Assembly (NCBI GenBank): GCA_025738555.1
Contig: JAOVFP010000007.1
Span: 2,356,001 to 2,420,000, forward strand
Source of the DNA: Cyathus striatus
Taxonomy: Eukaryota > Basidiomycota > Agaricomycetes > Agaricales > Nidulariaceae
DNA length: 64,000 bases
Direction of reading: 5' to 3'
Shown here: piece by piece, positions 37,246-48,422 of the stretch
Layout: each line of letters opens with the position of its first letter
How positions within the stretch are numbered: the first letter of the stretch is position 1
Notes under the pieces: model-generated
Databases searched by the model: none
Seen by the model: the letters and a program-made list of their open reading frames with translations, nothing else
What the model was told of the DNA's origin: nothing
Translations under genes and position numbers: made by a program

Positions 37246-40200
37246 CTATATAAATCTTTGCGATGAAGCACTAGTACTAATACTTCGGGACAATGAAATA
37301 ACGGCAATGCTATTCTCCCCCCAAGGTGCGCAAGCGAAATGGCATTCAACATGATTTAGATCAATGAATTCTAGTGCAGAGAATTCATTGCTATGTAATT
37401 TTGCATGAAGATAAGGGAATGATGTGAATGGATCTCGGCAGATGGCAGGCTTATAGCGCTGGATACCAATAACCACCTTAAGTGAGCCTTGAAGCTTCAG
37501 TTGCAGAATATATTCTAACCGAGCGGGTAGTAACATGCCGCCTATCGACTCAGAGTGAATGAGAATACAACTGTTACCCAAATGATGTGATGATATTGAG
37601 TAGGTGATACCCTGAACTGTCAAAAGAGAGAGGAAACTGCATTTGTTCAGAACATCAGCACCGAAAGTTGAAGTTAGGGCCGCATGTAAATGAGCAGGTA
37701 GATTCTGCAATTGTCTTTGGTCATTGGGAATAGCATCATCGTCAGTGGTATCCAAGTTTTCCCAGCTCAACATGTCCGTAATCAGCATATTTCTAACTTG
37801 AGGATTGACCAGTTTCTCGAAAATTGCCTTACAATTCTGTATGGCTTCCGGGCATTCAGATTTAAGTATTAACTTTCGTAAGTTGGCTGACTTTACAAAA
37901 GTTTTGGAGATTGTTGCCTCAAGCTCTCCTTTCAATTCAAATATCAGCTTTAGCCTTAAAGGATCGCAAACTAATGAGTTATTTTACCTTGTCGATAATT
38001 ATTGGGAATTCTTTGAAGCATTCCAATGACCCTCTCGAAAGGGAATGTCCACCACGAGTGGACAGGTCTATAGAGTGTAAGATATTCATGGAGGTGAAGT
38101 GACATGTGATGGTTGGGATGAAAAACATATTCAGGAAAGAGTTCTCGAATTCCTGTAAGATACGATTGCATATATTGCAGATAGAGGTCAGCATTGGTAT
38201 GAGATGTGACACGAGAAGTCACAATCAATATTGCAGAAATTAATGAAGCTGAAACTTCAAGGACCTTATGTCGCTTATTCATTCTAAGATCTTCACCGGT
38301 ACTACCATGTAACATGCGAGCAAGCGAAATTGGAAGGAAAGTCATTCCCAGAACGTGCCATTGATCTGCCTTCAACTTTCCATGACTTGGAGATCCTAGG
38401 TTCGAAGGCACCAATGTCAACCAGGATGGGGACACTATCACCTGAATGTCAGAACGTATATCGTCAATGTCATCCTGGGTAAGAACACAGCCAGGTTTGT
38501 CATTTTTATTCTCTAGTCTTTTGATTTGCCCCATCTGCTGTAATACTATCAGCCACTAACATCAATTTTCGAAAAGATATAGTATGTACCCAAGCTATTA
38601 GTCTTTTTACCCAGTCTCACTTTCGCATTCGGAGTTGTTCGTCTGGTAGCGAGGGACAGTAAAGCACATTGCATGCAAGCTGAAGTACAGGCCCATGAAG
38701 TCCCTCAAATCGTTTTTGCTAAATAACCCGGCCTTCAGTAGTCTTGAGTTCTTCATTGATCAGATGACCTAACCGTTTAATTAACTTTTTTGCACTCTTT
38801 TGCTCTGAAGAAGAGTAACTGGCAAATGAATTGATAGAGAGTGGTACAGTAAATACGGGGCTCTCCTCTAATTTGTCCTCTTTCTTTAGCGTAATACCTA
38901 GTATACCTTGGAAATGTTCCTGTATCAATCCAAGGAAGAGATTGTGCATAGCGTCGATAACAATAAAACGGGACGGATCGAAATATGGCAGCCATAGCAA
39001 TTCAGACCATCAGACACCGGTACGATCCATGACTCCTTGTCTTTCCTTGTGGGTTTCCACATTCTGGTACTCTGTCACAGCTTCCCAGCATTCCCTAGCT
39101 GTACGCCGCTTCCATGTATGGTATTCCGTATTTCCATAACCATGCGATCTCTGCATGCAATGGCATATCGCACAAATTTATTATGAGAACTAGCCGCAAA
39201 TCCTCCGGTTTTACAAGTGGCTGGAAGGTCACATACAACACACACAAGGGCACACCTCGCAGTTCTTCCATGTTGACACCTATTTGTTTGAGAGAAACGA
39301 ACACTGGGTTCCCAAAATTCTAGGAACTCGTCAACTATGGGTGTTAAATAGTGGTTCAATGCTGTCAATGGTGGCTTGTTAGGCCCGGGAATTACACCAG
39401 CCAAGAATATATTCTCAGGTTTATAATGTATATCCGGAGGTTCAAACAAACAAGAGATATGAGGCCTATGGACCTTTTCTTCCCAGCTTGCTTGTTAGTA
39501 AGCGGATTAAAGAAATCAACACAGAGTGAAAATGCAAGGCGAGCTTCATCACCACCATCCTTGAAGAGTTTCCCATCTGGACTGATGAATTGCTGAAGAA
39601 TTTTCCCATCGAATATGTCATGTAACTCCTCATCAGCCCTCTCATTCAACCATGCATTGTCCATCATCTTTTCAATTCCAGGTTGAGACAGAAGCCCGCC
39701 AATCCAGTCTTTGAAATCATACGTGACAAATGGTTTTATAGGTACAAAAACCTCCTTCCCATTGACGATGCGCGGCTTCAGCAGCTCCTGTTTACAGTGG
39801 GGACCATTGTGGAATTGACAATGACTACAAAGCTTAGGATAAATTGCAGTTGGTGGATCACCCTCGAACGATGGTTTATAGGTACAATGGCAATTTGGAC
39901 TAGGACAAACTGCATATACAATGCTTTTTCCTTCTAGATTCAATTCTTCTTCTGGCCTATGGCTGTCTACCGGGAAATCATACAAAAGTTTTTGATCACG
40001 AGGTGTAAGCGGCGATGATGAAGGTCCATATCCATGCATTAGACATAGCTGCACAATGTATTTAATCATTGCGAACATAAAAATGCCTCCTCTACGCCCT
40101 ACATTCAAGATGACATGGCATGCCGCAACCATGAAGATCGAAAGTTGGTGAATTGAGTCTGTACCAGCAAGAAGTGGCTGAAAGTGATGATCTGTTATAA

Positions 40201-40868
40201 TAATAAAAGTATGTAAGTATGTATGTATTATCAACTACTGTATGGAATGACGTACCGTTGTTGTATTTGATTGTTACACTGGCTGACTGCTGTTTTATGG
40301 TCCCAACTATCCAATGAACATTTGCATCTCATAGCAGATCAATAGATCTGTCAATTTTTTTCATAATCCCAAGTTTCTCTTGAACCGCTAATGAATCACT
40401 GAACATGCAGCCAACAATATCTGATTTTAGGGCTTTACATCACTCTTGAAGATATGCCAATGGGAATTTGGTGCCATCATTACTAGATTTACATGGAATC
40501 TGGGCCAGTTCAGCGGTTACTTCGTCAGCCAACAAATGGGCTGATAAACGAAACTCTGATAATTTTTTAGGATCGCATTGTGCTTTGGTGTTGGTATCTG
40601 CATAATGAGTGTGAACAAGAGCTTCATTCCCCAAAAGATCTGCCTGTTTAAATCTGGACCATATGCGACTGCCATTGGTTTGAGGTGAGCTGTCATCAAA
40701 GAGTGTAGTCACAGCAATACGTGAGGCTAGTTCCTTGATCTCATCCTCCACAGAGGCATTGGTAGCCGTGTCAATAGCGAGACTAGCTAGCTCCTTTTTG
40801 TGATGGGAGCGCTCAACCATGGCATCCTGCCTGCATCCGCCACATTTTCTACAGAAGCATTTCACCAT
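37246..40868 (-). pseudogene. Tnp2-like (Transposase_21) CACTA transposase, broken
   Basis: Minus strand, several exons. The N-terminus MVKCFCRKCGGCRQDAM (40868) is Cys-rich. Next comes a region with CPSPNCHCTYKP and CSHCQFHNGPHC (zinc-binding-like). The conserved core follows: DEARLAFSLCVDFFNPL, then FLAGVIPGPNKPPLTALNHY and ALVCVVCDLPA, then WLPYFDPSRFIVIDAMHNLFLG (about 38998-38935), and later HGKLKADQW and PNHHMSLHLHEYLTLYRPVHSWWTF. The C-terminus reaches about 37246. Defects: in-frame TGA near 40438 and 40339, a frameshift near 39440 (where NLPPD would be expected), TAG near 38720 and TGA near 38616. Such transposases excise and reinsert CACTA elements by binding subterminal repeats. Identification rests on motif pattern from the family. 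Confidence 0.8.
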
Positions 40869-40934
40869 CGGTCGAAGACGTGGTGCTGAGGATTGGAAAG
40901 TGTTTCAAAGCACGTAGCTGCAAGGAGGAATGAA

Positions 40935-41010
40935 GAGTGTCTTGGGATTACCAGAACATGTAGCTGCAAAAAGGATGGATAGTTGTTTCATGATTACCAA
41001 AATACGTAGA
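40935..41010 (+). repeat. Hairpin motif, decayed copies in CACTA element
   Basis: GTGTCTTGG, loop GATTA, CCAGAACAT (about 40938-40960; one mismatch apart from wobbles) and a more decayed copy (TTTCATGATTACCAAAATAC) about 45 bp on. They lie just upstream of the transposase start (minus strand, 40868). Confidence 0.5.
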
Positions 41011-41357
41011 GGCTGCAAAGAGGAATGTATAATGTCCCAGAATGACCGAAACAGAACGGATATCATTTGGGTGTATTTGTGGGGGGGGTAGGCTTAATAT
41101 ACAGGTAAAGACAATAATGAACTGTTATAGTATGCACCCTAGCTACCAAAAGCGCTACAAGGCCAGCTGAGTGCACACCAACGAGTACAATAATAGCTGT
41201 ATTTGCATAGCAACCCGACGTGAGCGGGTGCACTTCCAATGCAACAGGTATACTCTCTTGTAATATGTAGACATTATAGTGTGCATTGAACGCTGACAGC
41301 AGCTTGAAATCGAGATGGAGACTTGGAGCTCTGATTCTGAAGGAGGGAATGAGTATG

Positions 41358-41454
41358 GTACGTTGGGTTTACCAAAGTACTTGCAAGCATTTGACATCAG
41401 GAAGCATAGTGAGAGTGTGAGTTGGAGCGGAATTACTTTGGGATTACCAGAGTA
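41358..41454 (+). repeat. Hairpin motif copies a1 and a2
   Basis: a1 (41358-41380): GTACGTTGG, loop GTTTA, CCAAAGTAC. a2 (41434-41454): TACTTTGG, loop GATTA, CCAGAGTA, pairing completely if one G-T wobble is allowed. A degenerate third copy (ATGCTTTGG..TTGCAT) follows near 41484-41506. Confidence 0.7.
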
Positions 41455-41565
41455 TTGAATTGCTAAGCTAAGTGGAGAGTTACATGCTTTGGGACTACTG
41501 TTGCATGGATGCAGAAGATAGCGAACAGGTGAGCTGAAAGACAGGCATTGCCATTACTATTGATT

Positions 41566-41640
41566 TGTTTACCATAGACTTCGAGTTGTTTACCATAGAC
41601 TTCGAGTTGTTTACCATAAACTTCGAGTTGTTTACAACAC
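41566..41640 (+). repeat. 21-bp tandem repeat (GTTTACCATAGACTTCGAGTT), 3.5 copies
   Basis: Three near-identical units and a partial fourth. The minus frame reads KQLEVYG repeats, which I treat as a by-product. It lies in the intergenic part of the CACTA element between the transposase and accessory genes. Confidence 0.85.
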
Positions 41641-41710
41641 CGTTTGATATAAACAAAGATAATCAATAACCTGTCGGTGTGTCAGCGCGTCGACTTTCTG
41701 GACTCAAACA

Positions 41711-41900
41711 TACTCTGGCAATCACCCAAGCATACCCTGGTAATCCCAGAGTAACTTAATCATTCCACTTAAACATACTCTGGTAATCCCATAGTACTTC
41801 TTTGTATTTCCAGCCTTCAATGCAACTCCTTCAATGGCTCGTACTCTGGTATCTGTTTTCTAGCTTTCAGCACGATTCGTATTCTGGTAATCCCATGATA
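41711..41900 (-). repeat. Hairpin motif, inverted-orientation cluster
   Basis: Loop TAATC here instead of GATTA, so these copies face the other way. 41733-41753: TACCCTGG/CCAGAGTA. 41776-41796: TACTCTGG/CCATAGTA. 41879-41901: GTATTCTGG/CCATGATAC. A decayed copy starts at 41711. Each has one or two mismatches. Confidence 0.65.
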
Positions 41901-41987
41901 CTACCTTGCCACGTCCCCCCTTCAACTCAACATAACGCGACATAATAAAACTTCAGATATACCACTTTTACACCATGTACTACCTAT

Positions 41988-44471
41988 CTAATGATTCACT
42001 TGTGCTATCTCTGGCAGCTCTATCTCATTCTGTGCATCAAGGTACTTCTTATCATGGTTGGAAAGACTGTTGTACCACGTTTCATCATAAAAGTTCCTGG
42101 GGAGACCTGGTATCACTGTACGTGTGCTCGCAGTGGCTCCAACACGATGCTTACGAGCCCTGGGGGGGTTACTGGGACATTTCTCTGTGTATGCAGTGGT
42201 AAAATTGTGGTCCTTGTCAATTATACTGAGATAGTTTACAAGGGCATTGGACCTCCAAGCGCGCTTCTTGATCCAGAACTTCTGACCTTCTGATTGATCG
42301 TTATCTGTCTCATCAGAGCTCATGCCTCCTGCACTGAGGTCTGCCACCAAGTTGTACAAAAAGTCCCAGAGAGGATCTACAGTTTTATCCTGACATGTTT
42401 GGTTTCCATCTGCAATTTCCATCCTGAGATTGAACAACTTCTAAGGGTAAGTAGAATGTTACATCTGATACAACTCTTTGACTTACATGGTTTCTCCTGG
42501 TACAAGGTCTCTGCATTTCCTTGCGCCATACTCGTTGACAGGAAACACATTGGACACACCTCGCCTCTGATTCTCCTGGACAAGGCTTTGTGCTATCCAT
42601 AAACTTCTTCAGGCATATCAAACACTGGAAGAAAAGCTCGTAGATCTGATCTTCATCATCATCCGTTGCACAGAGCTGGGGATACCTATGTTTGAATTCG
42701 ACTTTAAATTGCGACACTAATTCGTGGTTCCATTCGCAGTCAACTTTTTCGAAGAACGGATGGAAGGGCATCCCAGTTGGCCCTTCGCCTAAACCTTTCG
42801 AGTATTGCATTATGCTATCCATGTCGGCTTGTTGAATATTTACACAATCTGCGTCCTTCTCAATATCCAGTAGCAGATTCATCAATGGCCGTACATATGA
42901 CTGGGCTCATGCAATTAGTATATTTTACGATGGCAGTACAGGACCCTTACCAAAATTTCTGTCTGTTCAGGATCAATGGTCCTCTTTGGGGGGGTTTTAA
43001 ACTTCAGTGAAGGCTTCAATGGTGCCTGTTGTGGGCGGCGCGTGCCACATGAGATATGTGCTTTGATCTCCCTCATCTCATTAAGCAGTGCTTGCAAGGT
43101 CGGACCAGTATCCTCGGATCTGCCAGAAGGCTGAGCTGCTGGGGACCCGGAAGTATTGTTGGTGTGTATGCAAGAAGGCCCAGCCACTGGAGTCCCTCGT
43201 GTCTGCCATTGTGGACCTGCACCTCCCCTAGGCCTCAGCATCCATATTGGCAGTGGAACATTAGGAGTGTCCTTGTCATTGCTCAATTCTTGTATTGCTT
43301 TTGTTTTCCCTTTCCCATCAGCAGTGTGAGGAGCATGTAGAGGTGGTTCAACCTTGTTATTGGCCATCTCTGCATCACAAACGGCCACTTCTGGTTGCTC
43401 CCCAACGTCTCATTGGGTCGTAGGTGGCTGCTCTGCTTCAATACGCCTAGATTCTGCTGCTTCTCACTGCCTCTCTGCCATCTCACTTTCGAACATTTCT
43501 TGGAGTTGTTGAAGGCTCTGTTCCAAGGTCCCGATGTGCGTGTCTCACTCAGTGATGGTTTTCTCCAGCTAGTACACTTTAGCAGCAGCTCAATAATGAA
43601 TTATCATATAACTTACTTCGAGTTTAAGTTCCTGCACAGTAGAATCGCGCTCATTTAACACTCTATTCTTTTCGGCATTGGAAGCTGCAAGCTGAAGACT
43701 TTCTGTTAGTCTTACTCTATATTGTTTACATCTAATAATGCACCTTAATTGTCAACGTATTAAAAGCTGCATCTTTCAGCGATTGTGCATTTTCATGCTC
43801 ACGCTGGATATCTTGCAGCTGTTAAGCACATCAGATTTATTTACTACATATAATCGAGAATTACAAACTTTCTGTTCCAACTCTGCAATCTTCGTAGCAG
43901 TCACCAAGGGTGCCTGCTCTATAAGTTGTACTTTCCTTGCCCCTTCTACATCTCACCAACGCCGGATCAATACTGTTGATGATGCAGGAAGCGGACCTAT
44001 CAAAGCCAGAGAAGATGGGCCTGAAGCGGTGCTCTCTTGTGTGCATGCACACTTTAAAATACCCTGCAATATTATAGGCTGGGGAACTGGTGGGGCTAAT
44101 GCGACAAGACTAGAGGTTGATACCTCGGTACCTGTCAAGGAAATGGGTCCAGCTAAGGGATCAGGCTGGTTTATGAATGTGGGTGGTACAGTAGTGCCAG
44201 CTGTAACTTGGCTGGGATCGTGTACCATAGACTGATTTGAAGTGGTAGGGGGTACTTGTGGGGGTACTCTGGGTACTTGTGCAGCAATGGCGGGGAATGC
44301 TCCTGACACTTGTGTACCTGCACCTAATGGATCGAGACCCAGAGGCACTGGTATGGCAGTGGTGGGGAATGCTCCTGGCACTTGTACGCCCAAGGGATCA
44401 AGACCTATAGGATCATCCATATCAACATGAAGTGCATCTACAACTGCGTTCTCTTCTTCTATCTGCACCAC
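41988..44471 (-). pseudogene. CACTA accessory protein: Pro-rich, coiled coil, Cys cluster
   Basis: A multi-exon minus-strand gene. It begins MVQIEEENAVVDALHVDMDD (44471) and continues as a Pro/Val-rich low-complexity region to about 43953. Short exons follow that read as a coiled coil (QLQDIQREHENAQSLKDAAF, then THIGTLEQSLQQLQEMFESEM). Next is a linker (43388-42953) ending at a GTAAGG donor, and a domain with CLICLKKF, KPCPGE, RCVQCVSCQRVW and RPCTRRN that looks like a zinc-binding cluster (42889-42480). The C-terminal part has SSDETDNDQSE and LPRNFYDETWYNSL, ending at 41988. This type of protein accompanies Tnp2-like elements in agaricomycetes. A DNA-binding TNPA-like role is plausible but inferred. 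I could not resolve every junction in 43390-43950, so integrity is uncertain. Confidence 0.55.
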
Positions 44472-44594
44472 ACTTCAGTTGGATATATTAGAAGATAAAA
44501 TATGACACATACAATATGGTTGTTATTGTAGGTCATAGCAGCAATGTATGAAGTAGAGAACAGAGATGTGTAATGCTATAGGTTTAAACTTAGG

Positions 44595-45492
44595 ATGTTG
44601 GGAGGCTTGAGGCCGACATTCACCCAACATTTATACTGGTCATACTATTGTCTATGTAACCAATGCTTCAATAAACAATTACACTCCTGTCATTCATGCA
44701 AGGATACTATACCTATGGGTGAAATGGAGCGCTCTTTGTGTATGGATCATGCTATGTCTAATGGGTGTATCAGGTGTCATGGGAGCGCATCGCTGTCAGT
44801 GTTGATATACGACAAAATTGGAAGAATTTTTCGAATGCTAGCTAAAGCTTTAGGTTGTTGGTTGGTCAATAAAGTAAGGAAAATCAAGAAACCTGGGACT
44901 CTTGAATTTGATATGCCTACACTGGATAACTTACTGGTGTGCCAGCGGATAGCCACTTGCATGCACCTTGCAATGTCTGCCTGCATAATGTGAATGTACT
45001 CCAAACAATTCCTTGGCATTCATTTCCAGTAACTAGTGGCACATGCCAATCTCCTTTAGTGCCATGTTATTCGATTATTGTATGCCTAGCTTTTATTGTG
45101 TATCTACATACATAAATGAAATGCTTCAAGTTTCTGATCCTACAGCAATGCCCAATACCGCTACAAATTTCTTCTCATCTTTATCTAAGAAAGTAGGTCA
45201 GCGACCCCGCATCTGCAGCACCTGCTGATAACTATAAATAGGACAAATACCTCTCTCTTCGAGGCTGCATTTATTACTCTGGAGAGCGTCGGCACCCTGA
45301 ATATGTCAACGTCCCTACTATCGAAGCCAAGGATTATTGTAATGCAAGGTTTCCAGTAGTGGAGCGATTGATGGGAGGGAGGTCTGTACAGCAACATATC
45401 CATGACTGTGCTGCAACTGTTCTAGATGGCTGGAGACTTCAGTACTTTGTGCCAGTCCTCCGTTCCAGAATCAGAGAGGCGGCAGCGACTTA
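44595..45492 (+). pseudogene. Cys-rich transposon protein, likely broken
   Basis: First frame 44595-44993: a Cys/His-rich N-terminal half (CLCNQCF, CHSCKD, CMDHAM, CIRCHG) suggestive of paired zinc ligands, then basic KVRKIKK. A later block (about 45112-45186) splices plausibly at GTAGGT to an AG at about 45218. It then reads PADNYK, a TAG stop, DKYLSLRGCIYYSGERRHPEYVNVP and ...GWRLQYFVPVL, ending at TAA 45490-45492. The join between the first two parts is not resolved. No family name is recognised. It ends about 50 bp from the convergent WD40 gene. Confidence 0.4.
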
Positions 45493-46580
45493 AACTAGAG
45501 TGAGAACCAATATAACACACAAATAGCTGATACTCACATCTCTCCAGTTTCTAGGAAAAAGACCAGGATCGTTTTGTAGCTGTCATAGAAATGGACCGCT
45601 CGAGGTATAATGGGCCCGGTTGAATCACTACTAAAATCCTTGATCCACAATGTTGTTAAAGAGCCTGAAATACATTAATTAAACAATTAAAATATGTAAA
45701 AGTCGCTTACCATCCCTATGGATGGAACGGAGCTTCACCTTCCCCGTGTGGCTTGAAGCGGCTAACTGCTGGTGGACTGGATCTATTGAGATGCTTTCCA
45801 CCAGCTCATTTATGGCGAAAAGTCGAGTGTTAGACAACTCATGGAATGCTGCCTGATAGATAAAAAATAAGTTATAAAGAATATCACTTAAAAATTGTGT
45901 CGTACTGTTGCATTTGATCATCTGTATATGAGGGCCAAACCCCATCCTGTACCAAAAGCGAGAGTTGTATCGCTGCCATTGCTACTGACCAGGAACCATT
46001 TAATGCTTGTAATTTGGCCCCACCGACCACAATGATCTTCTAGAGCCTGTTGGCATAATTTTTTACCCACATCCCAGATGTGGAGAGTTTCATCATCACC
46101 TAAATGGTAACTTAGTATGAAGAATAGGAGAAAACGAAGACCTAAGATGCACTGCTGCTCACAAGGAGTGTGGCACTGTGACTAAATGCTACACAATTGA
46201 CTGGTCCTTTTGAGCCTCGCAGGCGAGCTTCGATTACATAGCTCTGTTAAAAGTCTCGCGTCAGTACAGTCTTCAATAAATGACCTAAAACATACCTCTG
46301 TGTTTCTCTTGAGGAAGCTTGGAATGTACATAGGGTATAGCTCGAGTGGTGGCTACATGGATGTTGAATGTGTTGATGTTGGATGTTTCATGAAAGTCAG
46401 CCAGTGTCATATAAGCAAGGTTACTTATTGTGTTCAGATCTACCTTGATAATAACAATATTACAATTATCTATTGGCAAGCGAACTATTGTGTTAACAGC
46501 ATGACAGATAGGCGCTTTAATAGAGAGTTAGCATGGCGACCGATGAAAATAGCACAAAGTGAAATCGGCTAGCTGAATAT
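45493..46580 (-). pseudogene. WD40-repeat protein of CACTA-like element, truncated
   Basis: Minus strand. A block around 46480-46290 (NCNIVIIKVDLNTISNLAY) may be an exon. Then, after an AG acceptor near 46245, SYVIEARLRGSKGPVNCVAF. Then GDDETLHIWDVGKKLCQQ (a WD40 repeat ending in IWD) and AFGTGWGLALIYR followed by TGA. After another intron comes LFAINELVESISIDPVHQQ with SSHTGKVKLRSI, and finally PIIPRAVHFYDSYKTILVFF (about 45610-45550). Only part of a beta-propeller remains; the expected later blades are missing at the convergent neighbour. WD40 proteins of this type recur next to Tnp2-like elements in mushrooms (recall, not checked). Confidence 0.55.
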
Positions 46581-46677
46581 GTTATAATGACGGTATATTG
46601 TCTGTTTCCTCATATTTTGTGCAGGTTATCGAATATAAGGAGTGTGCTATGAATGAACAGAAGTAACATTCCTTGTT

Positions 46678-47415
46678 ATGTCCCTCCCCTCAATTAAGAT
46701 CCATCTTCCACTTACAACCGAGCACATTCACTTCGAGCACATTCGGCAGAGTTCACAACCAATGGTCACAAACTGTATCGATTTCAGACATGGCTTTACC
46801 CAAAGACCAAAACCCACTGTTAGGTTCGATATCCCTCCTGCTCCAGTTGTAGTGAATGGCAAAACCAAGAACCAAGCCATAGATTTTGACAACAATGCTT
46901 CAATGTCTTCTCTAACCGACATCAACTCTGAGTCCGATACCAATGACTCTCTGATTCCAAGCCCAGGAGAGTGAACAATCAAGAAGCCACCAGGGCAAGT
47001 CAACAGGCCTAACTCGGGGGGCTTCAACCTGAAGGATGCATTAAATTGGAAACGAGAAGAGTACGAGAAATTTCAGGTAAGTAATGGTCTACATTTATGC
47101 GAAGTTATACTCACATACCTTTAGGCTTATGTTTACAAATTGGCAAATGCGAAGCTTGACACTACACAGTGCTTAACACAACAAGAGTCCCAAAAACTAG
47201 AAACGGCTTATCAAGCGGTAAGCATTTAAGTCATGTAAAGTACTGCTAATTCTGACATGGCATAGGTTGAGCATAAGTTCAACAAGCTTCATATCTATGA
47301 GGATCACTGGCCGATCCGTGAGTTGTTAAAATTGCATCTGAAGACTAAATCAGCGGCAGCCCACAATGAAAGTAATAATGTGAGATCTATTATGAAAAAT
47401 TTGGTAAGTAGTATT
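46678..47415 (+). pseudogene. CACTA-associated protein with GGFNL motif, one in-frame TGA
   Basis: Starts MSLPSIKIHLPLTTEHIHF. A Ser/Asp-rich acidic stretch (NASMSSLTDINSESDTND) precedes a TGA at about 46972. The same frame continues TIKKPPGQVNRPNSGGFNLKD and ALNWKREEYEKFQ up to a GTAAGT donor at 47076. Then exons AYVYKLANAKLDTTQ..LETAYQA and VEHKFNKLHIYEDHWPIREL ...SNNVRSIMKNL end at a GTAAGT near 47403; the true C-terminus is unresolved. The pattern 'GG(Y/F)NL..AL.W....Y' then '(Y/N)E.HW......LK.HL' is familiar from hypothetical proteins in agaricomycete transposons. The TGA probably replaced CGA. Confidence 0.5.
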
Positions 47416-47593
47416 CATATCTGTTTACAATATACTTACAGAGTCGATAGGTGAAATCAAACACTAAGAGATTAGTGGAGAAAAGTCCTGCTAGTCCTGC
47501 TTCGTCCAGTAATGTGTAGAGCGCATACTTGTAGTTTGTTGTAGCATATACTGTTAATGAGTGATTTTTCTGTAAGCATGGGATCTAAGTAAT

Positions 47594-47761
47594 GCCTTGG
47601 GAGTAGACAGGTATTGTGATTACCGAGATATTACTGGGAGAAAGGAAGATATGCCTTGGGATTACCAGGGCATGTTTTATGGAAGTCATATTGTAATGTC
47701 TTGGGATTACCAAGGCATTACTAGTGGAAAGGGGGTCATGTCTTGGGTTTACCAAGGCATG
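47594..47761 (+). repeat. Hairpin motif copies a3-a5 upstream of TE-associated protein 2
   Basis: a3 (47651-47673): ATGCCTTGG, GATTA, CCAGGGCAT. a4 (47695-47719): AATGTCTTGG, GATTA, CCAAGGCATT. a5 (47737-47761): CATGTCTTGG, GTTTA, CCAAGGCATG. Every non-Watson-Crick pair is G-T. Decayed copies lie at about 47594-47626, and looser relatives near 47929 and 47988 (CCTTGG..TATAC..CCACAG). Confidence 0.75.
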
Positions 47762-48039
47762 TTATGTTGAGGTGGGGGAATGAGGAACGGGATTGGTTGC
47801 AATCGCAGAACAATAAGAGTGATGCTGTGACATTAAGACAATACACGCTCAAACATGGAACAACAAAATTTTATCTCATCAGACATGTCGCTCGGTCTCC
47901 TCATACTACCACCATTAAACTATGCATTTGCCCTGGTATACCCACAGCAATAGCAATCCCTTCCCCTCATTAATCATTCTACACAATTGCCTTGGTATAC
48001 CCACAGCAATAACACTCCCTTCCCCTCTACACAACACAA

Positions 48040-48312
48040 CACTCTAGTGCATGCCCACTGCACTCTCTCTAGCTTCTGTGCCCACTCTCCATCGCACGCT
48101 CACCGCATTCTCTCTGGCTTCCATGCCCACTCTCTATCGCATGCCCACCACACTCTCTCTGACTTCCATGCCCACTCTCTATCGCATGCCCACCACACTC
48201 TCTCTGACTTCCGTGCCCACTCTCTATCACACGCCCACCATGCTCTCTCTGACTTCTGTGCCCACTCTCTATCACACACCCACTGCGCTCTCTCTGACTT
48301 CAGTGTCTGCAC
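48040..48312 (+). repeat. 45-bp minisatellite, about six copies
   Basis: Units of CCATGCCCACTCTCTATCGC followed by ATGCCCACCACACTCTCTCT and GACTT, spaced exactly 45 bp (48121, 48166 and so on). Since 45 is divisible by three, frames stay open on both strands and give spurious repeat ORFs. It lies just 5' of the next gene. Confidence 0.85.
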
Positions 48313-48422
48313 TCCCAGTCACCCTATCTACTCCCACTGCCCACATTCATTAGCTTCCATAAGTCTTCCTCACCATTGTTACACTAGATTCAGATCGCTA
48401 ATCAAAGTTCCATCCCCAGGAC

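Noticed and set aside
37246..40868. Assignment of the transposase to the fungal Plavaka family
   Set aside because: The core motifs seen (FFNPL..., IPGPNKPP, DAMHNLFLG) fit the Tnp2/Transposase_21-like group better than the Plavaka motif set as I recall it.
42385..42602. Plus-strand frames opposite the accessory protein
   Set aside because: Shadows of the minus-strand exons, which have the Cys pattern and splice sites.
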